Positions 23,653 through 33,631 of a DNA stretch of 44,691 nucleotides are shown here, piece by piece. The stretch's first letter is position 1, and each line of letters begins with the position of its first letter. Origin of the DNA: Deltaproteobacteria bacterium (GTDB lineage: Bacteria > Desulfobacterota > Syntrophobacteria > Syntrophobacterales > Syntrophobacteraceae); contig JAAYVE010000004.1 in the NCBI GenBank assembly GCA_012517315.1, forward strand, positions 1 through 44,691. The letters are read 5' to 3'. The notes under the pieces were generated by a model, which was not told the origin of the DNA, did no database searches, and worked only from the letters and a program-made list of their open reading frames with translations. A program made the position numbers and the translations under genes.

Positions 23653-25323
23653 TCATGCATGGCGATTGATCCAATACTGCTGCACAATGGAAAGGATGTT
23701 GTTGATAAGCCAGTATAGCACAAGGCCCGAGGGAAAGTTGAGAAAGAAAAAAGTGAAAACCACGGGCATGAGCAGCATGATCTGCTCCTGGCGTGGGTCA
23801 CCACTGGAGGGTGTCATTTTCTGCTGAATGAACATGGTGGCTCCCATGAGGATGGTCAAGATGGGCAAGCCCGGGTCTCCCGACAGGTAGGGAATGCGGA
23901 AGCCGACATCCAGACGGTCGGGTGCGGTGAGATCGTTGATCCAGAGCATGAAAGGCTGGTGGCGCAATTCCACCGACCCGTAGAGCATGCGATAGAGTGC
24001 GATGAAAACCGGTATCTGAAGCAACATGGGCAGACAGCCGCCCATGGGGTTCACCTTGTAGGTCCGGTAGAGATTCATCAGTTCCTGGTTGAGCTTCTCG
24101 CGATCATCTTTGAATTTCTCGCGGACTTGAGCGATCTTGGGCTGGATCTTCTTCATGGCCTGCATGGACTGATAGCTCTTCTGAGTGAGGGGCCAGAAGA
24201 TGATCTTGATAAGGATCGTGAGGAGAATGATGGCGACTCCATAGTTGTGCGTGTATTTGTAGAGCCAGTTGAGCAGGTAAAGGGAGGGCTTGGCGAGGAT
24301 GCTGAACCATCCGTAATCCACGGCTTCCTGCAGTCGGTTCTCGGCCTTGGCCAGTTGACCCAGTTCCTTGGGGCCGATGTAGAGGCGCAGTTTGAAGGTT
24401 TTTTCTTCCTGGCTGTCCAGTTGGAAGGGGTCAGTGAGGTAGACAATCTGCATCAGCCGGCTTTCTGCATCCAGGACCCTTGGAACGATCTGGTATCCAC
24501 TTTTCTCCAAGGGAATGATGGCTTGGATGAAATAGCTGTCCTGGTAGCCGATCCAGTCTAAGGGCGGTTTGACCACCACCTCCTTTTTGAGCATCTCCTT
24601 CAGGTCCAGGGTGGTGGTTGATCCCTTTTCGAAATAGGCGAGGCTGGACGGATTCCAGGACTGGTCCTTGCCCCCCGTCGAAAAAGGCTGTGCGTAAAAG
24701 CTGATTCCCAGTTGGTCCGTCAGTTTTTCATGAGACAGGTTTTGCAACTGGAGTTCGATGTCTATCACATAGCTGTCGGGGCTGAAGTGGAAAGTCTTCG
24801 TCAGGCGAATCCTATCAGGGACTTCCGTTTGGAAGGCAAGCAGCGGCGAAGGTTCGCCGGCTTTAAGGGCAATGCGATCAGGAGCCTGGCTTTTGAAGGG
24901 CCTGGTGGAGAGCTGCCAATCCTGGTGCTGGAGGAGGTCCACCGCAAAAGGCAGATATCCGCTCGCCTGGGTTGGCACCATTTCCATGGGGGGAGAGTCC
25001 TTGGCCACTTCTTGGCGGTACTGTCTGAGTTGGTTGGACTTGATGCGGGCGCCGGGCGAAAGGATCTGCATGATGTAGAGGGGACTTTCCACCTCCCACT
25101 TCTCCGGCCCAAGGCCCGTCTGGACCAGGGGATCCTTCGGCAGGGGTTTGGAAGCAACTGCCCCGAGGGGGCGATCCGGGACAGGCGCTTTCTCCTGTTC
25201 AGGCGCACTGGATGGTGGGTGGGGTGTCTTCTCTGGCGGTTTGGTGTCAGGGGTGAAAAAAAACTGCCAAAAAACGAGGACAAGAAGAGAGAGGACAAAA
25301 GCGAGCAAAGCCCTTTTTTCCAT
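23653..25323 (-). CDS. yidC: Membrane protein insertase YidC
   Basis: Inserts and folds inner-membrane proteins, alone or with Sec. An N-terminal membrane anchor (residues 5-24) and a large periplasmic beta domain of the Gram-negative type (to about residue 340) precede the conserved insertase core: YTHNYGVAIILLTILIKIIFWPLT, a charged cytoplasmic coiled region (KKIQPKIAQVREKFKDDREKLNQE), NPMGGCLPMLLQIPVFIALY, and two further membrane helices. 556 residues. The Pro-rich linker at 28-55 is ordinary. It lies between yidD and khpB. Confidence 0.97.
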   Translation of the reverse strand: MEKRALLAFVLSLLVLVFWQFFFTPDTKPPEKTPHPPSSAPEQEKAPVPDRPLGAVASKPLPKDPLVQTGLGPEKWEVESPLYIMQILSPGARIKSNQLRQYRQEVAKDSPPMEMVPTQASGYLPFAVDLLQHQDWQLSTRPFKSQAPDRIALKAGEPSPLLAFQTEVPDRIRLTKTFHFSPDSYVIDIELQLQNLSHEKLTDQLGISFYAQPFSTGGKDQSWNPSSLAYFEKGSTTTLDLKEMLKKEVVVKPPLDWIGYQDSYFIQAIIPLEKSGYQIVPRVLDAESRLMQIVYLTDPFQLDSQEEKTFKLRLYIGPKELGQLAKAENRLQEAVDYGWFSILAKPSLYLLNWLYKYTHNYGVAIILLTILIKIIFWPLTQKSYQSMQAMKKIQPKIAQVREKFKDDREKLNQELMNLYRTYKVNPMGGCLPMLLQIPVFIALYRMLYGSVELRHQPFMLWINDLTAPDRLDVGFRIPYLSGDPGLPILTILMGATMFIQQKMTPSSGDPRQEQIMLLMPVVFTFFFLNFPSGLVLYWLINNILSIVQQYWINRHA

Positions 25324-25340
25324 ATCGAGTGTTCTCCGTT

Positions 25341-25586
25341 CTACTCAGTCGATTTGGGGCGCACGAGACCTTCAGCGGGGACGGGGTCATAGCCTCCTGG
25401 ATGAAACGGATGGCAGCGGGCAAGCCGTTTGATGCCCATGAAGAGTCCCTTGAGAGGGCCGTGCAACCGAATGGCGTCGAAGGCGTATTGCGAACATGAC
25501 GGGGTGAATCGACAGGAGGGGCCGAGCAGAGGGGAGATAAGAAACTGATAGGCGCGTATCATTACAAGGAAAAAAAGGCGAACCAT
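25341..25586 (-). CDS. yidD: Membrane protein insertion efficiency factor YidD
   Basis: An 81-residue YidD-family protein thought to assist YidC. The amphipathic N-terminus ([18 protein letters not shown]) is followed by the conserved Cys-containing [11 protein letters not shown] and the [14 protein letters not shown] motif. Here the third conserved Cys is RLARCHPF. It is placed between rnpA (9 bases) and yidC (17 bases), the canonical order. The exact start is uncertain because in-frame GTG/ATG codons occur early. Confidence 0.95.
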   Translation of the reverse strand: MVRLFFLVMIRAYQFLISPLLGPSCRFTPSCSQYAFDAIRLHGPLKGLFMGIKRLARCHPFHPGGYDPVPAEGLVRPKSTE

Positions 25587-25595
25587 ACAGTCCGG

Positions 25596-26042
25596 TTATC
25601 CCGTATTGTGAAACGCTGCGTTGAGCTCTCCCACCACGTGTGCGGCTGAAAGCCTTTCGGCGCCGGGTCGGGCGACGGCAACGATGTCTTTGCCCGGCAA
25701 TGGGATCCTCGACTTGTTCAGACGAAACCATTCCCGAAGGCGCCTCTTGATCAGATTTCGCTCCACCGCCCTCCAGTAGCGCTTTTGGACGACCGTTCCC
25801 AGCCTGTGAAAGGAGAGGCCGTTTTCCGCCACACTCAGGATGAAGTGTCGTGTGCGCAAGCGCCTCCCGCGTTTCCTGACCCTCTGGTATTCGGCGGAAA
25901 CATGGAGTCTTTCGTGTGCTCGAAAACCGTATTGTCCTCGTTCCAACGAGTTGCCCAGTCGCGCACCCTTTCCGCGTTGCGAGAAATGGGATGACCGCCG
26001 TCTACGCGACTCATCCTCATTGGTGAACCCGACTTCGGGCAT
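25596..26042 (-). CDS. rnpA: Ribonuclease P protein component
   Basis: Protein subunit that helps the RNase P RNA cleave tRNA 5' leaders. The conserved core is FRAHERLHVSAEYQRVRKRGRRLRTRHFIL, then the RNR-type motif RAVERNLIKRRLREWFR. It ends with the C-terminal strand DIVAVARPGA. As annotated from ATG 26042 it has 148 residues, about 35 more at the N-terminus than the conserved core needs. A TTG at codon 33 could be the true start, but neither has a strong ribosome-binding site. It lies 56 bases after rpmH. Confidence 0.92.
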   Translation of the reverse strand: MPEVGFTNEDESRRRRSSHFSQRGKGARLGNSLERGQYGFRAHERLHVSAEYQRVRKRGRRLRTRHFILSVAENGLSFHRLGTVVQKRYWRAVERNLIKRRLREWFRLNKSRIPLPGKDIVAVARPGAERLSAAHVVGELNAAFHNTG

Positions 26043-26098
26043 GAAATCCCGGGAGCAGGCTCTGCCAGGTAGCGGTGTCAGTCGGAGGCGCTAATCGC

Positions 26099-26233
26099 TC
26101 ATGCAGAGAGGCGCTTACGCCCCTTTGCGCGTCTTCTCTTTAGAACGTCGCGCCCGGACTTCGTGGACATTCTCTCCAGGAAACCGTGAGTTCGCTTGCG
26201 CTTCAAGTTGCTGGGCTGAAAAGTCCTCTTCAT
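26099..26233 (-). CDS. rpmH: 50S ribosomal protein L34
   Basis: A 44-codon gene. The product starts [20 protein letters not shown] and continues [19 protein letters not shown], the unmistakable L34 pattern of a very basic short protein of the large ribosomal subunit. GAGGA lies 6 bases before the ATG. It heads the rpmH-rnpA-yidD-yidC-khpB-mnmE-rsmG run and is preceded by a good promoter. dnaA, the common upstream neighbour, is absent; mreB is divergent instead. Confidence 0.98.
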   Translation of the reverse strand: MKRTFQPSNLKRKRTHGFLERMSTKSGRDVLKRRRAKGRKRLSA

Positions 26234-26282
26234 GGTCGTCCTCAGTAACATTAATACAACAAAGCCACAGGCCCACTGCCGG

Positions 26283-26324
26283 GAACAGCCTTATCGACGC
26301 CCAAGATGGGCAGCGCCGCTGTTC
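26283..26324 (-). promoter_or_regulatory. Structured 5' leader of rpmH
   Basis: In the rpmH transcript, GAACAGC (26324-26318) pairs with GCTGTTC (26289-26283). Inside it, GCCCA (26311-26307) pairs with TGGGC (26303-26299) around a TCT loop. Two nested perfect stems in a ~125-base leader suggest a regulatory or stabilising fold. No known ribosomal protein leader family is recognised. Confidence 0.4.
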
Positions 26325-26367
26325 TGCTCCGGGCATGCCTCCGTAAGGCGGGCAGAAGGAAAGCGTA

Positions 26368-26397
26368 TTTCTAATCGATTCCCTCCTGCCTTGTCAA
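26368..26397 (-). promoter_or_regulatory. Predicted promoter of the rpmH operon
   Basis: On the minus strand a perfect TTGACA (26397-26392) is followed after 18 bases by TAGAAA (26373-26368). It would give a leader of about 125 bases before the rpmH ATG. Confidence 0.65.
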
Positions 26398-26532
26398 GGT
26401 GCAAAATGCTTTCAATACGTCGTCGGGAACGGCGTGAAAGAGCCGGTTGCGACCCGTCAAATCAGAGCATGAACTCATTAGGTAGGCCGGCGGAAGGCGA
26501 TGTGCAAACTTTCGCTTGCACTTTCTTAATGA

Positions 26533-26561
26533 TTGAAGATACTCGAGGCACGTGCTATGAA
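26533..26561 (+). promoter_or_regulatory. Predicted promoter of the mre operon
   Basis: TTGAAG (26533-26538) and TATGAA (26556-26561) are 17 bases apart, about 45 bases before the mreB ATG. Both boxes are good but not perfect matches. Confidence 0.5.
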
Positions 26562-26602
26562 GTGGAGCCTTAAACACGAGTCAGGCGAAAGGAGAGGCAT
26601 AG

Positions 26603-27637
<1,035 letters not shown>

Positions 27638-27745
27638 TGGCGCTGGGAGGTATTCTTCCGCTCAAACGGCGGACACCTTTTCTTCACGGGAGCAGGGGCG
27701 TCCCCTTGTTTGCTCGATTATTCGCCGGATCAAGGCAAAATACCT

Positions 27746-28591
27746 ATGACCGACTGGATGCGCCGACTGAGAGGCGCTATCATCATTGTGGTTTTTTTTA
27801 GCGTTTTCTTCTACGTCCTTTCGCTCAACTTCCGCCCGCCTGCCCGCATGGATCTTGTTCAAAGGTTTTTCATCGAGTCCCTCACCCCGGTGGTGAAGTT
27901 CGTGGGCAACGTGACTTCTGGCCTGGAGGATTTGCTGGCTCAATACTTCTGGCTTCACAACCTGCGTGACGAAAACCAGACCTTGAAAAACCAGATCGCA
28001 GATCTGCAGCAGAAGGTCACGGAATACCGCGAAGCATACATCGAAAACATGCGATTGAGGCGGCTTCTTGACTTCAAGGCTACGATCGAGGCGGAGACGG
28101 TACCCGCGCAGGTGGTTCTCCACGACCTCACAGGATGGTTTCAAACACTCATCGTGGACAAGGGGTTTCGGGACGGCATCGGTCCGGACATGCCGGTAGT
28201 GAACGATGAGGGCATCGTGGGCCGTGTTCTTGATGTGTCCGATCGCTATTCGAGAATCCTCCTGATCACTGACCCGGGGAGCTCCGTGGATGCCATCGTT
28301 CAAAGAAACCGGGTGAGAGGAATCCTCAGCGGCAAGGACGGCAATTCCTGTTTGCTCAAATATGTGCGGAGCAATCTGGACGTCCAGGTTGGGGATCTCA
28401 TCACGACCTCGGGAAAGGACGGGGTTTTTCCGAAAGGGCTGCGGCTGGGGGTGGTGCAGGGTATTTTCAAGGACCCCGTCGATCTGTTCCAGCGGATCGA
28501 AGTGAAGCCAATGGTGAGATTGAGCGCCTTGGAAGAACTGCTCATCATCAATCGTCAAGCGAATGTGCCTGAGAAGATGGTGGGAAACTGA
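27746..28591 (+). CDS. mreC: Rod shape-determining protein MreC
   Basis: Periplasmic elongasome scaffold anchored by one N-terminal membrane helix (IIIVVFFSVFFYVLSL). A coiled coil (DENQTLKNQIADLQQKVTEY) is followed by the double beta-barrel region (NDEGIVGRVLDVSDRYSRILLITDPGSSVDAI and GDLITTSGKDGVFPKGLRLGVV). I choose ATG 27746, giving 281 residues, with the anchor starting a few residues in. A TTG at 27710 would add 12 residues but lacks a good ribosome-binding site. It interacts with MreB, MreD and PBP2 encoded around it. Confidence 0.94.
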   Translation: MTDWMRRLRGAIIIVVFFSVFFYVLSLNFRPPARMDLVQRFFIESLTPVVKFVGNVTSGLEDLLAQYFWLHNLRDENQTLKNQIADLQQKVTEYREAYIENMRLRRLLDFKATIEAETVPAQVVLHDLTGWFQTLIVDKGFRDGIGPDMPVVNDEGIVGRVLDVSDRYSRILLITDPGSSVDAIVQRNRVRGILSGKDGNSCLLKYVRSNLDVQVGDLITTSGKDGVFPKGLRLGVVQGIFKDPVDLFQRIEVKPMVRLSALEELLIINRQANVPEKMVGN

Positions 28592-28624
28592 AAGCAGCTT
28601 GATTACAAGGCACCTTTGAGGAGG

Positions 28625-29152
28625 ATGAAGAACCTGTCGACTCTGTATTGTGCTGGAAGATCTGTGCGCTGGCCGTCTTTTGCCAAAATCCTTCCCTACA
28701 CCATCCTTCTGGTCGTGGTCCAGTCCCAGTGGGTCTCCCGTATCGACCAAGACTCTTTAAGGGCCGACCTCTTGCTACCGCTCATGTTTGGTGTGGCCGT
28801 GGAGTGGCCACCTCTGCCAAGCGTTGGCTGGGCCCTCGTGTGGGGATACGCCCTGGACGCCTTATCGGGCAAATTCTGGGGGTTCCACGTCGTTTCCTAT
28901 TTGCTTGCAGTATGCCTTGTGCACATGGCGTCGGAAAAACTCGAAGTCGAGAGTCCTCTTTATCAGATGACGTTTGTGGGGATGTGCGCCTTGGCCCAGT
29001 CCTTCGTCCTGGGAGCTTTTCTGTTCTTCGAATCTTCAGGTGCTTTCGGGACCCTGATCAACTGGGTTCATCTTCTTTTCCGTGCCGTGTTCACGACGGT
29101 GGTTGCCCCCCTGGTCATTTACCCGGTGTGCTCTCGAGACCGGGCACCGTGA
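28625..29152 (+). CDS. mreD: Rod shape-determining protein MreD
   Basis: Polytopic membrane partner of MreC. Five to six hydrophobic stretches are visible, with the MreD-like GVAVEWPPLPSVGWALVWGYALDALSG segment and FWGFHVVSYLLAVCLVHM. About 175 residues. The ATG at 28625 follows GAGGAGG almost without spacing, and a TTG at 28616 is also possible, so the start is uncertain. The assignment rests on weak family similarity plus firm position between mreC and the PBP2 gene. Confidence 0.85.
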   Translation: MKNLSTLYCAGRSVRWPSFAKILPYTILLVVVQSQWVSRIDQDSLRADLLLPLMFGVAVEWPPLPSVGWALVWGYALDALSGKFWGFHVVSYLLAVCLVHMASEKLEVESPLYQMTFVGMCALAQSFVLGAFLFFESSGAFGTLINWVHLLFRAVFTTVVAPLVIYPVCSRDRAP

Positions 29153-29305
29153 AAGGGACGGCTATGGAGAAAGGGAAAGATTTCCTTTTCATGAGATTCC
29201 GACGAACAGAACGGTTTCCCGGGGAAGTCCGGTCCCTTTGTACCCTGACACGCCGCAATTGTTGAGCCGCGTTGGGGGGCAGATCCTAGGGGATGATTTG
29301 AAGCC

Positions 29306-31192
29306 ATGAGTTCAAACAGCAAAAGGAGCGAGAGTCTCCTCCTCGTGAACTGGGAAACCGCCGAGATTGCGGGTTTCCAGAGGCAATACCTCCTTCTCGG
29401 GGCGGTTCTCCTGCTGATTCTCATCGTGTATCTCCTCCGCATGTGGCATCTTCAAGTGATGCAAGGTGAGAGATACCGCTACCAGTCCGAAAACAATCGT
29501 ATTCGGCTGGAGGATATTCCCTCGCCCCGCGGGATCATCTACGACAAGAACGGCGTTCCCCTCGTGGAAAACCGGCCTGCCTACCACCTTCAGATTATCC
29601 GCGAGGATGTGCAGGACATTGAGCAGACGGTCGGTGAACTTGCGAAGCTGTGCGAGAAGACGCCGGAAGAGTTGATGGCTGTTCTTGAGGCCAACAAGCA
29701 AACGCCCAAGTTCTTGCCCCTGCGGCTTGTCAGTGACCTGGACCGAGACTGCCTGGCTCGCATCGAAGCGAGGCGCGTTCGTCTTCCAGGGGTTTACATC
29801 CAGTTGGAGCCCAAGAGGGAATACAAATGGAACGGCACGGCAGCTCATCTGGTGGGATATCTCAGTGAGATCACCGAGTCGGAACTCAAGTCCGACACCT
29901 ACCGCGGCTATTTTTCCGGGGAGGACATCGGACGATTCGGAGTGGAAAGCGCATTTGAAAATCATCTCCATGGCAGAAGGGGGGGGAGGCAGGTGGAGGT
30001 GGATGCCATCGGGCGGCGCATGCGCCTCCTGGACGAGGTCTTGCCCATACCGGGGCGAAACATCTGGCTCACTATCGACATCGAACTGCAAAAGGCCGCC
30101 GAATCTTACCTGGAGGGACACACAGGTGCTATCGTGGCCATCGATGTGAAAAACGGGGCCGTCCTGGCCATGGCGACGAAACCCACGTTCGACCAGGAGA
30201 AGTTTATCCGGGGACTGAAGAAAGAAGAGTGGCAGAAACTGAGCAAAGACCCGAGGCATCCCCTGTTAAACCGTGCACTGGGAGCGGCCTACCCACCGGG
30301 GTCCACATTCAAGCCTTTTGTGGCCCTGGCTGCCCTCAAAGAGGGTGTGGTTTCCCCCGAGACCACATTCCACTGTCCCGGCTACATTGAGTTTGCCAAC
30401 AGGAGATACCGTTGCTGGCGCGACCATGGGCACGGTGCCGTGTCGGTGCAGCGAGCCATCACGGAGTCCTGTGACGTCTACTTTTACAATTGCGGTATGC
30501 GTCTCGGAGTGGACCGCATTGCCCATTACGCCAACCTGTTCGGATTGGGGGAAAAGACGGGGGTCGGTCTTGCGGGGGAGCATGCCGGGTTGATTCCCAC
30601 CTCGTGGTGGAAAAAGCACTCCATCGGCGTGCCGTGGCAGAAAGGAGAGACGCTTTCCGTGGCCATCGGGCAGGGGTTCGATTTGGCGACCCCTCTCCAG
30701 ATGACTCTGGCTTATGCGGCTCTCGCCAGTGGGGGCAAACTGTGGCAGCCTTTTGTGGTGCGGCGCATAGAGGGGAACTCCATGGGGGAGATGAGCGAGA
30801 CGAAGGGAAAACTCAAGCGAAAAATCCCTATCGATCAAAAATACTTCGACATTGTCAGCAAGGGACTCGTAGGAGTCGTGGAGGATTCGAGGGGAACGGC
30901 CCACGCCGTCCGGGACAAGTCGTTTCAAATGGCCGGCAAGACGGGAACGGCCCAGGTCGTGCACTTGGCGGAAGGGGCCAATCGAAAACTCCTGGCAAAA
31001 ACGGCGAGATATGAGGAGAGGGACCATGCCTGGTTCGTGGGGTATGCTCCCGCCTCCGATCCCCAGATAGCCGTGGGCGCACTGGTGGAACACGGCGGGC
31101 ACGGCTCTTCCGCTGCAGCTCCTCTAGTGCATAAAGTGATCGCTGCATATCTCAAAGGCGATTTCTCCCAATCCCCTCCTTCATCTCAATAA
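29306..31192 (+). CDS. mrdA: Penicillin-binding protein 2 (transpeptidase of the elongasome)
   Basis: Cross-links peptidoglycan during rod elongation. An N-terminal membrane helix (residues ~27-45), a dimerisation domain starting PSPRGIIYDKNGVPLVENRP, and a transpeptidase domain with the catalytic Ser333 in STFK, SCD at 388-390 and KTGT at 545-548. 628 residues, full length. A 153-base gap separates it from mreD and carries no credible gene. It is followed by rodA, whose glycosyltransferase it activates. Confidence 0.97.
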   Translation: MSSNSKRSESLLLVNWETAEIAGFQRQYLLLGAVLLLILIVYLLRMWHLQVMQGERYRYQSENNRIRLEDIPSPRGIIYDKNGVPLVENRPAYHLQIIREDVQDIEQTVGELAKLCEKTPEELMAVLEANKQTPKFLPLRLVSDLDRDCLARIEARRVRLPGVYIQLEPKREYKWNGTAAHLVGYLSEITESELKSDTYRGYFSGEDIGRFGVESAFENHLHGRRGGRQVEVDAIGRRMRLLDEVLPIPGRNIWLTIDIELQKAAESYLEGHTGAIVAIDVKNGAVLAMATKPTFDQEKFIRGLKKEEWQKLSKDPRHPLLNRALGAAYPPGSTFKPFVALAALKEGVVSPETTFHCPGYIEFANRRYRCWRDHGHGAVSVQRAITESCDVYFYNCGMRLGVDRIAHYANLFGLGEKTGVGLAGEHAGLIPTSWWKKHSIGVPWQKGETLSVAIGQGFDLATPLQMTLAYAALASGGKLWQPFVVRRIEGNSMGEMSETKGKLKRKIPIDQKYFDIVSKGLVGVVEDSRGTAHAVRDKSFQMAGKTGTAQVVHLAEGANRKLLAKTARYEERDHAWFVGYAPASDPQIAVGALVEHGGHGSSAAAPLVHKVIAAYLKGDFSQSPPSSQ

Positions 31193-31239
31193 GCGCTCCC
31201 CGCTGATCGAGGATGGTATCCAAGGAGAGTTGCGACGCC

Positions 31240-32355
31240 ATGATGGATCGAAGGCTCATCGAGAATTTCGACTGGTCGATCATTTGGGTGATGATCGGCA
31301 TCATTTCCGTGGGACTCCTAAGCGTTTACAGTGCACTGTACCCGCAGATCAAGGTCAACCCTACGCACAATCTCTTCATAAAGCAGTTGATCTGGCTCTC
31401 TTTCGGCTTCGTCTTTCTCTTTTGCAGTCTCCTTGTGGACTATCAGCAACTGAGGGCCGTGAGCGTTTGGATCTACGCCCTGGGAATTGTCATGCTGGTG
31501 GCGGTCCTTGTCATCGGCAAAGAGGTCAACGGGTCCAGGCGATGGCTTGAGATGGGAGGACTTCAGTTCCAACCGTCAGAGTATATGAAAGTCGCCATCG
31601 TTATCCAGTTGGCAAGTTACTTCTCATCGCAGGAAATCACACCGTATCCGAGCCTTCGGCGGTTGCTGATCCCATTGGGGATCATCCTCTTGCCCATGAT
31701 TCTGGTGCTTGCGGAACCGGACCTGGGAACGACCATCTCCCTTGGTGCCGTTGGTTTCACGGTTCTTTTTTTCATGGGGGTCAGGTGGCGATACGTCATC
31801 GTTTCCACCATCTTGTTGTTGCCCCTCCTTTTCCCTATTTGGGAGCACGTTCTGAAGCCCTACCAGAAGCGACGCATCCTGATCCTGTTGCGTCCGGATC
31901 TGGACCCGCTGGGAGCGGGCTATCACATACGGCAGTCCAAGATCGCCATCGGATCGGGAATGCTGTGGGGAAAAGGGTTTCTCAACGGTACGCAGAACAA
32001 ACTCCATTTTCTTCCAGAAAAACACACCGACTTCATCTTCTCGGTCTGGGCGGAGGAGTGGGGATTCGTGGGATGTTCCGTTCTGCTGGTTCTCTTCGCG
32101 AGCCTCATCTTCTTCAGCCTGAGGGTTGCGAGGCGATCAAAGGACAGGTACGGGTCTCTGTTGGTTGTTGGCATGACGGCCCTGATTCTCTGGCAGGTGG
32201 TCATCAACATTGGCATGGTCATCGGTCTGCTTCCAGTCGTGGGAATCACCCTCCCTTTTGTGAGTTACGGCGGCTCTTCTCTCATCACTCTCTGTGTGGC
32301 CATTGGGCTCATCGAGAACGTGAGCATGCGAAGGTACATTTTCCACGCCCGCTAG
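31240..32355 (+). CDS. rodA: Peptidoglycan glycosyltransferase RodA (SEDS family)
   Basis: Integral membrane polymerase of glycan strands, working with PBP2. About ten membrane helices are visible, with SEDS signatures GSRRWLEMGGLQFQPSEYMKVAIV, AEPDLGTTISLGAVG, the catalytic-region QSKIAIGSGMLWGKGF, FLPEKHTDFIFSVWAEEWGFVG, and GITLPFVSYGGSSLI. I start at ATG 31240 (371 residues); an ATG at 31213 in the same frame is possible. Last gene of the mre cluster. Confidence 0.96.
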   Translation: MMDRRLIENFDWSIIWVMIGIISVGLLSVYSALYPQIKVNPTHNLFIKQLIWLSFGFVFLFCSLLVDYQQLRAVSVWIYALGIVMLVAVLVIGKEVNGSRRWLEMGGLQFQPSEYMKVAIVIQLASYFSSQEITPYPSLRRLLIPLGIILLPMILVLAEPDLGTTISLGAVGFTVLFFMGVRWRYVIVSTILLLPLLFPIWEHVLKPYQKRRILILLRPDLDPLGAGYHIRQSKIAIGSGMLWGKGFLNGTQNKLHFLPEKHTDFIFSVWAEEWGFVGCSVLLVLFASLIFFSLRVARRSKDRYGSLLVVGMTALILWQVVINIGMVIGLLPVVGITLPFVSYGGSSLITLCVAIGLIENVSMRRYIFHAR

Positions 32356-32601
32356 CCATAGCCATGGCTGACGGGTGAAGATCACCCCGTGGAAATCGGT
32401 TGAGATTGTTCTTTTTTCTGCTTGCCAATGGGGTGAACTTGTGCTAACAGCCTCCGTCATACTCCACTTCCATGCCGTTGCAAACGTTGCCTGGAGGCGC
32501 ATTGAGGGAAATGCGCCCATAGGGGTGGTTTGCGCAACGCGCCACAAGTACAGTTTGTTTTCCGTCACAAAGTTCTCGTGCAGGAATTAGGAAGGGGAAC
32601 C

Positions 32602-33027
32602 ATGATTAGCATTAATCTGACGTTTGTCATCCAACTGGTCAATGTCCTCATCTTGGTCTTTCTCATGAATTTGGTCTTGTTTCGACCCATTCGCCGCGTG
32701 CTGGCGGAAAGGCAGAAATTCGTTGAAGGCCAGCAAGGGCGAATTGACCGTGCCAACGCTGCGGTCACGGCTGCCATCGAGGAATTCAACAGCAGGATCC
32801 AGGAGGCGCGCAAGGCCGGGCGACAGAAGGTTCAGGAAATGAAAGGCGCAGCATACGAGCATGAGAAACAGGTGCTTCAGGAGGCGGTGGAGGAAGCTGC
32901 AGCCAGGGTGCAAGCCGGCCGGGATGCAATCCGTCATGATATTCAGGGCGCCCGCGAGCAACTAAAGGCACAGGTCCAGGCGTTCTCAAGGGAATTGGCG
33001 CAGAAGATATTGGGAAGAAGTGTCTAG
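32602..33027 (+). CDS. atpF': ATP synthase F0 subunit b'
   Basis: Peripheral-stalk subunit. The 141-residue protein has one N-terminal membrane helix (LTFVIQLVNVLILVFLMNLVLF), the RPIRRVLAERQKFVEG turn, and a long charged coiled coil. Start ATG 32602 has AGGAAGGGG upstream; the frame continues upstream without family similarity. The gene is followed by a second b-type gene, so the stalk is probably a b/b' heterodimer as in many delta-group bacteria, cyanobacteria and phototrophs. Confidence 0.92.
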   Translation: MISINLTFVIQLVNVLILVFLMNLVLFRPIRRVLAERQKFVEGQQGRIDRANAAVTAAIEEFNSRIQEARKAGRQKVQEMKGAAYEHEKQVLQEAVEEAAARVQAGRDAIRHDIQGAREQLKAQVQAFSRELAQKILGRSV

Positions 33028-33049
33028 TCCAGGAGATTCAGAGGGGGAG

Positions 33050-33631
33050 ATGATGAGGAAAGGATGCTTGTCGCTTCTTCTGGGAGCAGGTTTGCTGCTG
33101 GCCCTCAGCGGTTTGGCATCGGCTTCCGGAGAGGGAGGCCACGGAGCACACTTGAACTGGGCGGATTTCTTCACCCGGACTCTAGTGTTCGCTGTTCTGG
33201 TGGGATTGATCGTGAAACTCACCCGCAAGCCCATCGCGGGCTTCTTTTCGTCGAGGAAGGAACAGATCCAGAAGTTGCTCGCCGAACTCGAGGTGAAGAT
33301 AAAGGAAGCCGAGGAAAAGAGCAGTGAATACGCGGCGAAATTGGCTGCCCTGGATGCCGAGGCGAGCAAGATCATGGCGGAATATGTGGCGGAAGGTGAG
33401 GCTGAAAAGCAGCGGATCATCGATTCGGCCAAGAGGCAGGCGGATTACATCAGGGAACAGGCACAGATTGCCATTCAACAGGAGATCAAAGCGGCCAGGG
33501 AGAGTCTGCAGGGGGAGATTGCGGACCTTTCTGTGGCCGCGGCTGAGGAGTTGTTACGGAAAAGTATCGCTGGGGATGATCAGGAACGCCTGGTACGCGA
33601 ATTCATGACAAGGGTAGCGGAGGCAAAGTGA
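33050..33631 (+). CDS. atpF: ATP synthase F0 subunit b
   Basis: Second peripheral-stalk subunit. It starts with a hydrophobic, signal-like segment (LSLLLGAGLLLALSGLASASG), then a histidine-containing linker (GEGGHGAHLNWADFF), the true membrane helix (RTLVFAVLVGLIVKL) and an Ala/Glu-rich coiled coil. The extra N-terminal hydrophobic stretch may be a cleavable signal peptide or a second helix. Start ATG 33050 with GAGGGGGAG immediately upstream. It overlaps the delta-subunit start by 4 bases. Confidence 0.93.
   Translation: MMRKGCLSLLLGAGLLLALSGLASASGEGGHGAHLNWADFFTRTLVFAVLVGLIVKLTRKPIAGFFSSRKEQIQKLLAELEVKIKEAEEKSSEYAAKLAALDAEASKIMAEYVAEGEAEKQRIIDSAKRQADYIREQAQIAIQQEIKAARESLQGEIADLSVAAAEELLRKSIAGDDQERLVREFMTRVAEAK

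Noticed and set aside
29153-29305. 33-codon ORF between mreD and the PBP2 gene (29164-29265)
   Set aside because: Biased, Arg-rich sequence with no family features; more likely spacer.
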